Part shown: in pieces, positions 9,737 through 23,100 of the stretch
Numbering within the stretch: the first letter of the stretch is position 1
How the letters are laid out: each line of letters opens with the position of its first letter
Assembly (NCBI GenBank): GCA_002682825.1
Contig: NOKP01000023.1
Span: 434,001 to 498,000, forward strand
Direction of reading: 5' to 3'
Source: Neonectria sp. B-13
Lineage: Eukaryota > Ascomycota > Sordariomycetes > Hypocreales > Nectriaceae
Length of the DNA: 64,000 nucleotides
Notes under the pieces: generated by a model
Database searches by the model: none
What the model saw: the letters and a program-made list of their open reading frames with translations, nothing else
Told to the model about the DNA's origin: nothing
Program-made: the position numbers and the translations under genes

Positions 9737-12700
9737 GATGAGGTTGGTGGCTGTTCTGGTTGACTGGATCGAGTCCTAGGTGTTCTTGACTTATATGATT
9801 AGTCAAGTCAAGGGTCGAGTCGAGTAGAGCAGGCTTGGGCAGGCGGATGGAACAAGGATGACTGTGTCTTGGGTTGGTGTAAGTGCTGCGGACGGGGCAG
9901 CCCCAGGGTTTAATATAACCTGCCATGGCGATGGGGGTGATGGTGGCTTACAGCCGAGCACGGTTGAAAGAACACTCATAGCATGCCATCCATGACATTC
10001 AGGCCCAGGGCCGAAGAGTCCCGGACCTTCACCTCGGCCGGAGGACGGGTCCGGCCCTGGGTGGGGGAACTTGGACACTGGTAGGCCTGGGAGGGGTCTG
10101 AAGAGGAAGGGGAGGGGTGTGAATCGACGGTGGTGGAATGCCGTACAGGGCTCCGCCCGTCGGGTGGATCTTGGCTTGGAGTTGGTGCAGGGCTCAGGAT
10201 TTGGGACTGGGCAACGACGTTCGAGACGCAGCAAGAGGGAAAAGCAGGCTTACCTGGCAGGTTTCAGGCGCGGGACCCGACGAGAAAGAGACCGTGGGCA
10301 AACAGTTGGCCTGGATGAGGCTGGGGAGCTGGGGAGCTGGGGAAGATCCGGCGGGGATTCAACGACGGGGATTCAACGACGGAGATTGATGGGCGGTGCC
10401 GGGCGATGCTCGATTGTTGTGTTGAGCGAGAGCCGGATATCTTGTTCAACGGCGGGTTCGAGTCGGGAATAGCCACGGTCGGCACTAGGATCGCCTCGGA
10501 ACTGATATTCGAGGAAGAAAACGGGATGCCACTCGGATAGACTGTCAAAGCGCGGCCGAGGAGAGTTCAGGTGGAGGAGAGGTGCAAGGAGGAGAGGTTG
10601 GCACTGGCACTGGCAGAGGAAGTAGATATCTTGACCAAGGTCGATCCGAGGATGAAGAGGAGAAGACGAGATGACACCGACGGGAAGGGACGGGCGGGGA
10701 AGGAGGGGATGCGAATGGTTGTTCTCTTACTACACTCTCCGGAAGGAGGCGCTGTGATATTTATCCCGAGGATGGCGATGACGACGGTTGAATTCATATC
10801 ATCCACTGGCGACCCTCCACGACGGGCCACCAGGACACGACGGGAAGCATCAGGACCTCACCGTGTAGATGTACGTGCCGATGTACCAGAGGGTATCATG
10901 GACGGGACGCTGGGCGACCACTCACCGAAGTCCCGCGTCACCTCGCAACGGCCCCAAGGTTCAAGCCATGGTGTTTTCGGTGGTAGCAGTCGTGTAGTGT
11001 AACTCTGCTGTGCTCTGCTGGTTCATGCCCCCGAGGAGCTGCTACTGGCTGGGCGCGCGAGCAACGCCGACGATGCTGCCACAGCGTCGCATTCAACCAC
11101 TGTCGGGCTCGCACGCTCACACCCTTCTGCACCGGCGCAGCCATACACGCCTGGAGTCGCCCATCCACCTCTGCTCGCAACTGCGGGGTTTGGGTTTTGG
11201 GGCGGTTCGGGAGGCTGGCCAAGCTGCCTTTGGTGGGAGGAGGCATGGCCATCTACCGACAAAGAGCTACCTGGGCGATACAAGCCGTTTCTTTTTTGGG
11301 CGCAGCGTCATCGTCGTCATCGCCCGTGGGACGGCTTCTGTCTGTTTCCCCTCCCGCGCCCTCCGGTTTGTAGCAGAGCCCGCCGTCTTTGCTCTCTGAC
11401 AGCCGGGCCGGACGTTGTTGAAGTTGGCGTTGGCGTTGACGGGCAGTGGAGGCTGGCTACAGCGCTGTGCGTACGTTGATTGCCCTATCTGCCGTCTGCC
11501 ATCTGCAAGACGTCGTCGATTAGCGGCGAGGTGTATGTACTTTGTACTGCACGCATGCGTCGCGGTGGGGACTGGGCGCTCTGGACGCTAGATTCACAGA
11601 GTTGCTCTTGAGTCCTGATGGACGGAGGCTTCTTACTTAGTTTCTTACTTGGGCTGGCAATTGAGAGGGGAAAGCAAAGGCGCTTGTCTACAATGGTTTC
11701 CGCGAGCGGAGATGGGTGGCTGCGTCAACGCCGGGCGTGTGTGTTAGCAGTGACTAGGGGCGTTGTCCATGATGATAGCCGTGGTTAAATCTGAATTGGT
11801 GGTGGAATGAAAGTCCGACCCAAAGAAGCTCTGGAGCAGTGCAAGGGCAGGCCCCTCATCCGTCCACTCGGATATTGAAGTTCTGCGACAATCTGATGGA
11901 CCAGGTTGACGGCGGCGGATGCTTCTTAGCTGCGGCAGACCTATCAACAGGTATCAACACATGCTAGAACAAGCCAGGGCCAGCAAACAGCCAGGGCCAG
12001 CAAACAGCCAGGGTGGAAACCTCCATCTTCTCCATCTTAGAGTGCAACCGAGAAACCGCCATCCATCCATGATCCATCGCGACCGCCAGATCCCCAATCC
12101 CCATCCCCATCCCCAATCCATCCCCATGCTTCACCCCAAAAAGCCGCCCACAGTCCACGCCACCAGCGCCCGCTTCTCCAGCTTCGAGCCCGCCGCAGCA
12201 AAGACCCTCCTTGCCTCTCTAACGCCCGCGCCCAAAACCTGAAGCCGGGGCCCGGGCCGGCGAGGTCGACGTCGGGTTGCGGCAACGGGCTTGCAGTTTG
12301 CACGTCTGGAGGATTGCATGTTTGCTTTTCTTCTCGACGGGGCTTGCATTCTGCATATTTGGTCTAGGGGCAGAGAGATGAGAAGGAGCTTAGTTTTGGG
12401 TAGCGTGCTTGCTTCAGCTCCTCCGTCCACTGTCATGTATCAAAAGTGGTGAGCCTCAGCTGCCACCGACTCGTGAATGTGTGATATCGAATTGCCAATC
12501 CCCAAGCCGTGTCTGGCGGCGACGCTAGTGACACGACTCTACGATGGACCCAACAAAAGGGACGAACGAACAAGCATCCGTAAGCATCAAGGCGCATCAA
12601 GGCGCATCGGGGCATCCACAGGCGGCTCGTTGATTGCGGGCCGTCTCTCCACCGTCTCACTGACTTTCACCAGTACGAATACATCTCAACTCACCTCCAC

Positions 12701-15063
12701 TCCACCAGTCGCTGCTCGGCTCGCCGACTCAGACGGACTGCTCGGCTCGGACCAAGCCCCGACATTCCCAGATCCTCCCCCAAGGTGCGTTTATTAGACG
12801 ACTGTCCCGCCGTGTAAGCCGCAAGGGGCAGGCGACAACCCTCCGCGACATCGACGCAATGCGTATTTCGATTTCCATTCATGGATGAGATGCATGCAGC
12901 TGCCAGGATACGATGCCCCGGGGACCCCCTTGCCAGGAACCAGCTCAAAAAGGACATTGAGGCTTGTCAGCCACCCGTCGATGGACGTCAGAGCAAGACA
13001 CGGCAACTTGGAGCATCCTCGGTTATGGGCTGGCAACGTCCCTGGATGGGCTCACTGGACCGTCGCAACACGTCATCTTGGGGTTGCAAGTCCGGGGGCC
13101 AAGGTAAAGAGATTGGGGTTGCGTGTTTTCGGTCCGGACATGTTTGTTCGGTTTCGCCCAGGGCAATCCCATTGTCCATGGTGTTGTCGGTGTCGGTGGT
13201 CGGGTCGTTGTCGTCGGCGTCGGCATCGGCTACTGAAGACGGGACCTGCAACACCATCACTGCCATGTTGGGCTTGACCGCACATGGCACCGCATGGCAA
13301 TCAATGCATCTCTGCTGCAACGAAGCTCCGCTGAAACCATGACGTCGCTCAACACCAGCCCGGCGCGATTTGACTAGCACCGGCTCCATTCCACGGCATT
13401 CATAGTCCCCTATCCCAGTCTCCGAGGCAGGCCGCCGCGGCCCAACAAGCCGCCGCGTCCCAGTCTCGCTCGGCCTTTTACAAAATGGGATTTGGAATGC
13501 GTCCAGCGTGGCTTGCAGCAGGCGTCCCATAGCGTGCCAGGTACAGCATGCTTCCCTCCCAGGGGCCAGTCGCCGGACAGCCTCCAGAGCCAGGAACGGC
13601 GCTACAGACTAGAAGCCTACAACTCCAGATAGCGTGCGCCCAGCCATGGATCATGATGGATCATGAATGCAACGAAGCTTGGGCCATGGTGGGGTTCGCC
13701 CGTCTTTTGGGGGTGTAGTCCCCTCCATTGTAAGTCGGACCCCTGCAACGCCTAGATGCAACATAAGTGAGTGGTCGCATTGCGAGATTCGCAACATGCT
13801 GCCGTGTGATACATGTTGGGGCTTCAACCAGACATGTCCGACCTCAGGGAGTGAAGATAAAAGGCGACACAACAAAACCTGCTCGCCAAAACCTAACATC
13901 ACCACATACCACATACCATACCACTTACCCCAACCCCCAATGCTCATCAACTCATTGTCCTCTCAACCCCAAAATGTTCAGGCCTCCTTGCCTCGAGCAA
14001 TCGGACCTACGTTGGGGGAGGTCAGCCCAAGATGCCGGCACCTTCGGGGGCTTAGCCCAGGGCAAACCTCACGGTGGAGTGGGTAAACGCTGGGATTGTC
14101 GATGCAGGTGCCTGTTCGTTTATCCAATCTTTGGTTCCACGTTGGGGGCACTCGACTTTTCAAACGCCAGACCAATGCAGGGCCTGCAGATTCTCCTAGA
14201 CCGCCGCTATGGCTATGCCCGTTGCTAGTCTTTACGTGAGGATGATATTATGTTCAACGGGAGGTGTGCTAAAATCGAGACGTCTCGGGGCTTCGTTGAC
14301 CGAGCTCGACCGAGCAAAGGGTCTGTAAGACAAGGATATAGATGTCAACGCGGCTTATACCTTGACACCAGCAGCTCGCGAACATGCTTATGGCTGCGGG
14401 GAACTCAAGAACCCGCTGTCCCCGAGATACAACACGACACACCCCATATTCCTATACGAGACGCAATATCGAAGCACATCTGCCCCAACCAGAGGAAACA
14501 TCGCACGACGGACCGTCTTCATCCATGCCATTCTCCATTGGTGCAATAAACAGGCTTCACCCCATCGGGGCTCTCGGATAACACGACACTAAGACAGAGT
14601 CGCCAGATTTGCGAGGTCTCTGCGCGGCCCAGCAAAGACACGGCGCCCTCTAGCGACTGCCTTCCGAAAGAGGAGGCCAGGCTGCGAAAAGATCTCCTGC
14701 TTCCCCTCGAACTGTAACACCATCTCGCGACGGCTGGTTGGTCGGCCGGCATTCGATGTGCGGGCGAGGCACCACGATGGAGTGATTTGCGTTTGCAGCC
14801 CTACCGGAGGTCTAGCCCATCAGGCGACGCTGATTCAGCCGGGGTCGTGATTCGTCCCTAGTGCCAGGGTCTACCGAGGCGCGTCAGGGTCGTCATCAAA
14901 CCTCCAAGCCAGTCCGAGGCTATAATGACGAGAATGAGAGACAGACAGGGATCGGGCCGCAACTCCATGTCCGGATGGCCCACTCGACGGGCTCCACTGG
15001 CCCTCGTCAGCCTCCTCCTCGTCCTCCTTCTCGCACAACCTCTCCCATCAGGACGGATGAGGC
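9737..15063. other. 5.3-kb region without a convincing gene
   Basis: The first several hundred bases should be the carrier promoter and leader. Beyond that both strands have overlapping open frames of 60-180 codons, the longest being 12988-13530 minus. None has a recognised domain, and similar frames exist on the opposite strand, as expected in GC-rich noncoding DNA. It could hold an unrecognised lineage-specific gene or a noncoding RNA. Confidence 0.4.
11973..12013. repeat. 17-bp tandem repeat
   Basis: Two perfect units of GCCAGGGCCAGCAAACA and a partial third (GCCAGGG) follow each other. No associated gene is seen. Confidence 0.8.
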
Positions 15064-16225
15064 CTAAAAGACGGCCGGGAAGTTGCCGAGCCGGCCTCCA
15101 TCCACCGTCACCACTGCCCCGTTGGTGTAGGCGCCCGCTCGGGACGCGAGATACAGCAACGTGCCCGCCATGTCCTGCTCGTCGCCCAACCGCCGCATCG
15201 GAACGGCCGCTGCAGGCACGCTCACGCTGCTGCTCGACGCACCCTCCCCGCCTCCGTAGAGGTTGACGATGGGTGCCGACATCTCGCTCGGGAACACTGG
15301 CTCATGTCAGTCTTGGGCGTTCGGTATCCGAGGTTACTCAGCGGCAAATGAGATGAGACAATGACAACAACGACACGAAACTCGCACTTACAGCCTGGCG
15401 CAATACAGTTTGCCCTGGAAACACCGCCGGGTCAGCCAAGCCAAAACCAAGTCGATATAACCGAGCAATGCCGTCGGAATATCACTCATCTTCCGCGGAT
15501 CCAGCTCGCAACACGGAGGCCTCATGGGGAACACTCACCGGATATTCCACTGCGGCAATGCAACCGACAGCTGCTTCGTCGCCAGCGTCGCTGCTGCCTT
15601 GCTCTGTCCGTACGCAAAGCCTCCGGGTGCCTTTTTGTTGAAGCCCGCAATCGAGCTCGTCACCACCACATGCGATGACTGCGGCACGTTGCCCGCTTGG
15701 TTGCCCTTGTCCAGTAGTTTCAGGAACGCCATGGTAGTGAACCACACCGCCGCCGTGTTGATGGCGAACGGCTGTACGTAGGCGTCAAAGTCGTGCGCAA
15801 AGTTCTGGCTTGCCCATTCCTCGAGCGTCGTCTCCGGTGTGATTGCCTCGACCTGGGGACCTCCCACTCCTGCGTTGCACACCAACAGGTTCAGGTATCC
15901 GGCGTCCTTCTCGACCAACGCCACCGTTTCTTCGAGGCTGGCCTTGCTTGTTACATCGCACTTGACAGGTATCACGTTGGGGCCGACCGAAGCAGCCGCT
16001 TCCTGCAGCAACTCGATTCGGCGTCCTGCAATGTAGACCTTGGCCGCGCCGTTTCGAGCCAGCGCCTTGGCCATCATGAGCCCGATGCCTGCTCTTTGTC
16101 AAGTCTGCTCTTAAGTAACGAAGACTTGGCAACTCACCAGAGCCGCCACCGGTAACTAAGGCCACTAGCCCGTTGACGTTGAAGAGAGAGTTTGCGTCGA
16201 GGGACGCATCAGTGTGAGAAGTCAT
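15064..16225 (-). CDS. Classical short-chain dehydrogenase/reductase
   Basis: Four exons, 16225-16138, 16088-15539, 15414-15392 and 15296-15064, encode 297 residues. All junctions are GT-AG and phases agree. The third exon is only 23 nt and supplies the RANCIAPG segment expected in this family. The cofactor motif TGGGSGIG is at residues 25-32 and CNAG at 100-103. Catalytic serine lies at 174/175, and YGQSK gives Y189 and K193. Length and layout match fungal SDRs often named after the RhlG-type 3-oxoacyl reductase. The likely reaction is NADP(H)-dependent reduction of a keto group or oxidation of an alcohol. It diverges from BUD22 across 395 bp and lies near a P450, a zinc-cluster regulator and a type III PKS, so a tailoring role is possible. 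Confidence 0.9.
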
Positions 16226-16620
16226 GATGATCAGAGTGGTTGTTGCTGGAGAGTTGTTTCGTGCTACTTGTTAGTTGCCAACTAATAACCCGAGTTCGGA
16301 ACTATAGAAGGGGAAACAACTGCAGTTTGTCCGGTCGAATGATGAAGAGACAGAGTGTCGTTGGCTAAATGTAACTCTCGTTCGGGATGACGCAGATCTA
16401 TCTGCCCCCGCATCGTTCGAGAACCCCACCATCTCCAAGTGGGCGACAACAAGGGTCGAAGGTCGCAAGTTGCGTTGCTAGCTTCGCACTGTGCTATATA
16501 TAGGAAAATCACTAAAGCACCGTAATCGATAAGATACCAGCACTGTACAGAATTTCTTCGTCTCGATGTGATTTTTCATCTAGAACAACCAACCGAGCTC
16601 TCTCCAGCCGCAATCCACAC
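16226..16620. promoter_or_regulatory. Divergent SDR / BUD22 promoter region
   Basis: This 395-bp interval separates two diverging genes. A TATATATA stretch at 16495-16502 lies about 120 bp before the BUD22 ATG and about 270 bp before the SDR ATG on the other strand. It is palindromic, so it could serve either gene. Confidence 0.5.
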
Positions 16621-18017
16621 ATGCAGTCCAAAATGCCCAAACGAAAGCGCTCCAGCGAGCCCAGCGTGCAGGAGAAGCTCAACAAGCTCTCCGACGACAT
16701 CTCCCGCGCCCTCAAGGCTGCCAAGGGCTTCGAGCGGCAGCGCCTCAGCAAGCGCATCCGCGACGATGGCATCACGCCCGACAAGAAGGAGCGCTTAGAC
16801 CGGGAGATTACTGTCCTCAAGGTACGTGGCATTCACTGATTCCTCATGCTTGTTTAAGTGCAATTGATTGACTTTGAATACAGTCGCTAGACCTCCACCA
16901 GACCGCCCGCGCCCACATGCACGCCTCCCTCCTCAAGATCAAGTCCGTCGCCGAATCCAAAGACCTCCCCGAAGAGATCCGCCGCGGCCTCGCCAAGCCC
17001 GACCTCTCCGAAGAGGAGCGCGTTGCCCTTCACAACGTCACCAGCGGGCTGTACAACCGCGACAACGTCAAGAAGGCGGTTGATGGCGCAGTCGCAACCG
17101 TTTGTGAGATGCTCAACGTGCCCGTCCCCAAAAAAGGAAAGCGAGTGCGCAAGGGCAAGCAAGAGAAAGAGGAACAACCGGAGGAACAGCCGGAGAATCA
17201 AATAGCGGAGAAGAAGGCCCTAGACGATGAAGTGCACGAGTCGGTGGAGGAGGATGACGATTCGGAATTCCAGGGCTTTTCGGACGATGAAGCCGACCCG
17301 GCGCTTCAACAACCCGACAGTGGAAAAAAGGACGCAGAGGAGAATGAGTTCTCAAAGTACGACCACCTCCTAGGCAGCTCCTCTGACGAAGACGAGGAAG
17401 ACTTCAGCCACGAGCGGTTCGAGCGCTTCAAGGGGAGAGAAAAGGTCAACCTCGACGACATCTCCCTTTCCGGCTCAGCCGCCGACTCGGACTCGGACTC
17501 GGAACCAGAGGACCTACCCTCCGGCTCCTCCTCGCCCTCACCACCACCCGCTAAGAAGAAGAAGGAGAAGAAGACGCCCACCGCCCGCGCAACCGGCTCC
17601 ACGTTCCTTCCCTCCCTCATGGGCGGCTACATCTCCGGCTCCGAGTCGGCCTCGGATGTCGACGTCGCGCCGGCCAAGAAGCGCCGTGGTCAGCGCCAGC
17701 GCCAGGCCATCTGGGAGAAGAAGTTTGGCGAAAAGGCCAAGCATCTGCAGCAGCCCGCCAAGTCCGGCCGCGACTCGGGCTGGGACAGCAAGCGCGGGGC
17801 CGTCGACGGCGGTGACGCCGAGCAGCGCACGCCGTGGAAGAAGGGCATCCGGAACCCGCTCGTCAGGGGTTCGGCGAGGACGGAACCCGAGGTGGAGAAG
17901 CCGCCGCCTAAGAAGGATGACGAGGGGCCGTTGCATCCCAGCTGGACGGCGAGGAAGCTTGCCAAGGAGGCGGAAAAGACGGTTGCGTTTGCAGGGTCCA
18001 AGATTACATTTGACTGA
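16621..18017 (+). CDS. BUD22: BUD22-family nucleolar ribosome-biogenesis protein
   Basis: Exons 16621-16821 and 16884-18017, with a 62-nt intron at 16822-16883, encode 444 residues. The N-terminal third is a charged helical region, followed by long acidic/lysine-rich segments rich in Asp, Glu and Ser. The C-terminal block containing KFGEKAKHLQ and the closing basic segment HPSWTARKLAKEAEK match the BUD22/SRFBP1 family. In yeast Bud22 acts in the nucleolus in early 18S rRNA processing and 40S assembly. A second in-frame ATG four codons downstream is an alternative start. The gene is convergent with the P450, with 64 bp between stop codons. It is a housekeeping gene embedded among putative secondary-metabolism genes. 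Confidence 0.87.
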
Positions 18018-18081
18018 TGGCGCACGTTGCATGAGATACCAAGATAGCACAGATACCGAGCGTCAAGCACATTATATTACT

Positions 18082-19690
18082 TCATCCCGCCATCCCTTGC
18101 TTCTCCTGTGCCGACGGCCTGCGTCGCACATACACGGGCAGTCCGCCCTCCATGGGCAGCGTCAAGCTGCTTTTGCTCACCCTCTCGCCCTCAAAGGCCG
18201 GTACGAAGTCGAAGCCGTCGACCAGTCGCGCCATCGCCTGTACCGCGACCAGCTCCGCCATCCGTTTGCCCAGGCAGATGCGTGGCCCGCCGTTGAAGAC
18301 GGGGAACTCGGCGGCGGAGCGCTGCGTCACGCCCGCGCCGTCGGCCGCCAGCCACCGCTCCGGCCGGAAGGCGTCGGCGTCCGGGCCCCACGTGTCGCGG
18401 GAGCGGTTCATGGCCCAGGCGCACCACACGACGATGGCGCCGCGGGGCAGCGCCGTGCCGTCGGGCAGCGTCGTTGCCTGCTGGGCTTGCTTGATCTCGA
18501 TGGGGACGGGCGGGTAGAGGCGCAGGGACTCGTAGAAGACGGCCAGCGCATAGGGCAGCTTGGTGGGCGTAAGGTGCTCTGGGTCGAGAGAGGAGGACCC
18601 GGCTTCGTCGCGGAGGGCCTGGATGGACTGGCGCAGCTTGGACGTCGCCTCGGGATGCCGCATGAGCAGGTACAGCGTCCACGTCAGGGCCTGGGCAACG
18701 GTGTCGCGGCCGGCGGAGAGGTAGTTGAGCGCGGCGTCGGCGACAAGCGTCTCGTCACCGATGGAGTCCAGCAGCGACTGGATCAGGCTGCCCGGCGTGT
18801 CAGATCGTGCGACTTTGTCCCCGGCAGCGCGGTCAGACACGGCGCTGGCGACGATGCGCCGGCCGTAGTCCTTGACGGTGGCAATGGACCGTCGCAGGCG
18901 GGCGCCCGTGAAGACCTCGGTAATAAACCATAGAGGATTCTGGAACCGTTCGGCAGTGACGCCTGAGGCGTGCTCGAAAGCCACGGTGAAGTCGTCGTCG
19001 GCGTGCATGTCCATGTTGTACGCCATGCGACCCATCAACTGCGTCGTCACCTCGTGAACAACAGCCTGCAGATCGACCCGCTCCGAATCCCTGGCCTTGT
19101 CCGTCAAAGCCGCGACGGCCTCTCCCAGGTACCGCGGCAGGGCCACGCTCGTCAACGCACGCAGCGTCGGGGCGGCGAGGAACCGCAGCCCGGCCTTGCG
19201 CTGGAGGCGCCACAGCTCGCCGTCGACGTTGATGATGCCATGGCCGAACAGATCCCACGAGCGCTCCTTGAAGAAGCTGCCCTTCTCGAAGACGCCCTCG
19301 TTGCGCAGCACGAAGTCGAGGTTGCGCGGGTCGCTGATGATGACGCCCGGCGGAAGCGAGGGGACCGAGATGTGCAGCGTCTCGTAGCCAAAGAGGCGCT
19401 CGCACTTGGCGAACCACGCGAACAGATGCTGGCGGGGTTGGAGGAACTTGATTCCATTTCCCACCAAAGGAAGAGTGTCGGGAGGATCTCTATATCTGTG
19501 GTTAGTTGTCTGTCTGAGTTTGGGTGACGTTGGTTTGAGCTCGAACGTTGTCGACTCGGATGTGGACTGACCGGAGTGCAACGCCATTGCGTGTGATTTT
19601 GGGTGCAAATTTGGCCTTGATGAGCAGAAATACAATTGCAGCTACCGCTAAGAGTAAGCCAATCCGCCCGTCGAGGTTGAGAAGAGCCAT
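18082..19690 (-). CDS. Cytochrome P450 monooxygenase
   Basis: Exon 19690-19572 encodes an N-terminal membrane anchor (hydrophobic residues about 9-25). After a 76-nt intron (19496-19571), exon 19495-18082 carries the catalytic domain; the total is 510 residues. P450 hallmarks in order are the I-helix AGRDTVA, the K-helix ESLRLYPP (ExxR), the PERF-like FRPERW and the haem-binding loop FNGGPRICLG with Cys447. The I-helix and haem-loop sequences resemble the CYP52/CYP86-like clan that includes fatty-acid and alkane hydroxylases, but subfamily cannot be fixed by eye. It would sit on the ER membrane and use a P450 reductase. It is close to a zinc-cluster regulator transcribed in the same direction, an SDR and a type III PKS, so a tailoring oxidase role is plausible. 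Confidence 0.93.
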
Positions 19691-20112
19691 TGTGGTGGTA
19701 ACGAGACCCTTCGTTGACGGATGAAGTCATTATGGCTGAGTCTCAAACACGACATGTTGAATATGATACAGTGCGGCGCTCACCGTTACGAGCAATACGC
19801 ACTGTATAAAAGACAACCCGAATCAGTCACCCGAAGTCAGAACACGCCTATAACAAACTATCATCTGGATCAACGTCCATGTTAGTCTCAAGGGGTCTCA
19901 AATAATTAGCTTTCTTATCATTATAACCATCATACAGACAGTCAGGGTCACCAGTCTGGTCAGTGATCTTTTACCAGCCGGATGGCCATGTTTAGAAATT
20001 ATATCTCTGTCATCAGAGGCACCTATCAATCCCATTGCAGGCTTCTTTTGATTGCCTGGCTCGTGAGGCTCCGTATAAACGTGCTCATCTCATCACTTCC
20101 CAACCCGAGTCG
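19691..20112. other. P450 promoter region
   Basis: This 422-bp interval lies between the P450 start and the stop of the upstream regulator gene on the same strand. It is AT-richer than the neighbouring exons. No operator-like element is clear enough to name. Confidence 0.4.
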
Positions 20113-23100
20113 TTAATACATTTCCCTAAATTGTGCAAACACAGTCCCAGTCCCGTCCGTCCCGTACATGGCCGTGGCCGCTTCAGCCGCCGACATCTCG
20201 CCATTCGAGACAGGCACTTGGTCCTCATTGCTGCCAAACTGAAACCCATTCAACCCAACGTAACCCTCGAAGATCCGTGACATCTCGGCTTGGATTCGCG
20301 ATCCGTTTTGAGCTACCGAGTCTGGCGTCGCAGCTTGTGATTGCTGACCTACCATCGACGGTTTGCGAAATTGTTGCTGCCCACTACTCCTGGGATCTAC
20401 ATGGCCTCGAGCGAGCCCAATCATCCCCAACGCGGCCGTCGACTGCGGATCATCCTCCGGGTTTAGCCCAAACCGCGGCGCCACGTCCTTGAGTGACCGG
20501 ATAGTGCGCCATAGACGCTGGGATGCCCAGCTCTTGGCGGAAAGATCTTTGACTAGCTCAAGCGCCATATAGAACTCCTCTCGACAAGCAGCACTGAAGC
20601 GGACTGGTGCATGTACCGAGGCGAGAAACACAACCGCAATGGCCGAGGTCAGGAACTGGTGGTAAAACACCTGAACGCGTCGATACAGATTTGTCGTGTT
20701 GTTCAGATGGCTAAGATATCGAATCGTATCCTTGGCAATGTCCACGACGCGCTGTGATTGCACTGGATTCGACATGATGCTCGTTGCGCTGTGCAACACG
20801 GGCGTATATAGCCAGACTCGCATCTAAAAAGGTCAGTAATGTATAGACTTAATGAGCTTCGAGACGCACCTGATTAAGTCGGAGATATGTCCATATCCTG
20901 AGACGCTGGAGGTTGTACGAGGGCGTCGACGTCATGTGCTTGTCCTTGTCCCAATTTCGCACCTTGACCTCCTCCGGGACAATGTCATACCAGCCAAGAA
21001 TCTCTTGGTCCAGATTCTCGATGTCTTCTGGCCGCAAGTCTCGTTCAAGAACGGGTCCGAAATGTGACACCTGGCGCCAGACCTTCGCACCTACTCGGGA
21101 GTAGGTGATCATGGCCACAAGATAGGGGTGCTCCTCCTGAGGATATCAGCTAAGAACCGTACGGCGAAGTGACTCAACTCACAGGAAAGGGAAGGTCCGC
21201 GTCAATCTCTTCATCTTGTACAACGTATGGTAGCCCCGTCCCGAACGCCCATCGTCGATCCAGCACGTATGCTGACCAGAAACTGTTGAGAGCGTTTTTG
21301 CGCTCATCCTCGTCTTGAATCTTTACCAAGCCCATCCTCTGGTGGATGCCCAGCTCTAGACACAAGCGCGCAACTTGCCCCATGACGCGCCAGGCTAGCA
21401 CTTCGTCGTTGGAGAGAAACCGGTAGCCTGCGACAAGCGCCAACAAGGGAAGACTTGAGACGTCGGCGGGTTCGGCCATGAGTTTTCGATTGAGCACCAT
21501 CTCCATGCTTTCGTAGAGCCGTATCGCCTTGTCGCTGTGTCCATGCTCTTCGACGACGAGCGCGCAGCACATGACAATTTTCAACTGTAGCGTCTTTTCG
21601 TCGTTGATCAACTCCATGGGGTTCTGATGCCGAATCGTATCCAAGAAGGACGCCAGGCCTTTGGCATGGGATATGACAGTTTGAACGTTGAGAACGGGAT
21701 ACATGATGCCAATCTCCTCCTCATGGAGGCGGCACAACCGAACCATTTCGTCCTTGTCGAACTCGAGGATGGGGTCGGCGGGACGGCTCATCATCTGGAT
21801 TGCCATGTCGTCCACTGGATGGCCATTCTCGTCACCATCAGAGATCCCCCTGTATCCCATGTTGGAGATGGTGTTGTTGGCGACGTCGAGGCTAAAGGCC
21901 ATGCTAGTGGGCCCTCGGAAGGCGCCATACCTGGAGTGTGCCGCATCCCGGTTGAGTGAGCTCGAGCTCTGAGAGGGTGACGGGGCAACGGTTGAAGCAC
22001 CCAGAGGCAAAGCTCGGTCACCAAGCGAGTTCATGCGACTTGACTCGGACTGGAGGACCTTGACTGTCTGGTGGAGCCAGCCGACCTCTTCTTGCAAGCG
22101 GCCAATCTGGGTAGTGACATGCTTGAAGTCATCCGAGTCTTTGAAGTTGTTGGAGCAACAATTTGGGGCGTAGAGGCAATTCAGGTTCAGGTTGCCGCAG
22201 CGTTGGCACGGCGTCTCGCCTGGATGAGGGCGGTGAGTCAGTATGCAAGGCGCGTCAGAAGAACTGCCACAGTAAACTTACCATTGCACTTGATTTTGCG
22301 CCGTTTGCATTCGTTACTATGGGGTGGTTAGCCAAGGAACGTTTCCGCAGTGGGGAGCTGAGTCTGATGCAAGGCATGGGTGAAGTGGGTTTGTATCGTC
22401 CCATGGCCCAGTGTATGCAGGAACAGACGTGGTGTTATAGGCAGAGTTCTGGATGCAGGTGACTTACCAAGCGATGGATATATACTGTTGTTGCTCAAGG
22501 ACGCCAGAAGGTTAGCCAGGACTCGACTGCGAGGCACATACAAGGTATGGTTGGTGTGAGGCATTGTGAAGGCGTGACGCGATGAGGAGGGTTGTCATCG
22601 AAGAGAGGCCCAAGGCGAGGAGGGATGGATGGGTGTTGTGTAACCTCGGGCAGCGACACAACGATCAGCAAGCAGAGCGAGCATGAGACATGCCACAGCT
22701 CATCGCCGCCCAGTGATTGTCGCTGCTAGCCTCTGGTTTTCCTGCCTCACCCAAAGCTCATCATCGCATTGGGATCGCATCTCATGGCATGGCATGAAAT
22801 TTCAACCCGCGCGTTGACGTTGCAGCGGGCGCGCTCGCTCATGAGAAAAACACCAGCATGTATCATCACGACATGAGAAAATATCGACTCACCCGATTCC
22901 TCTTGCTCCGCGTCTGCTTGGACGCACTCCCGTCGTCGATGGATTTCCTCTTGTTGGCATTGGAGGCGGACACGCTGTGGGCGGAATTGCCTCCGACGGA
23001 CGCGGAACCTGGGCTGGCGTGGCCCTGGGGTTGTGGTGTCGAGTCGTAGTTGGCGGCGGCGGACACGGAGACACCACCACTCACAGCGCCGCCGACTCCC

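Noticed and set aside
12988..13530. 180-codon minus-strand open frame
   Set aside because: Opposite-strand frames of similar length overlap it. It has Asp/Ala/Thr low complexity and no recognised motif. Possible but not supportable.
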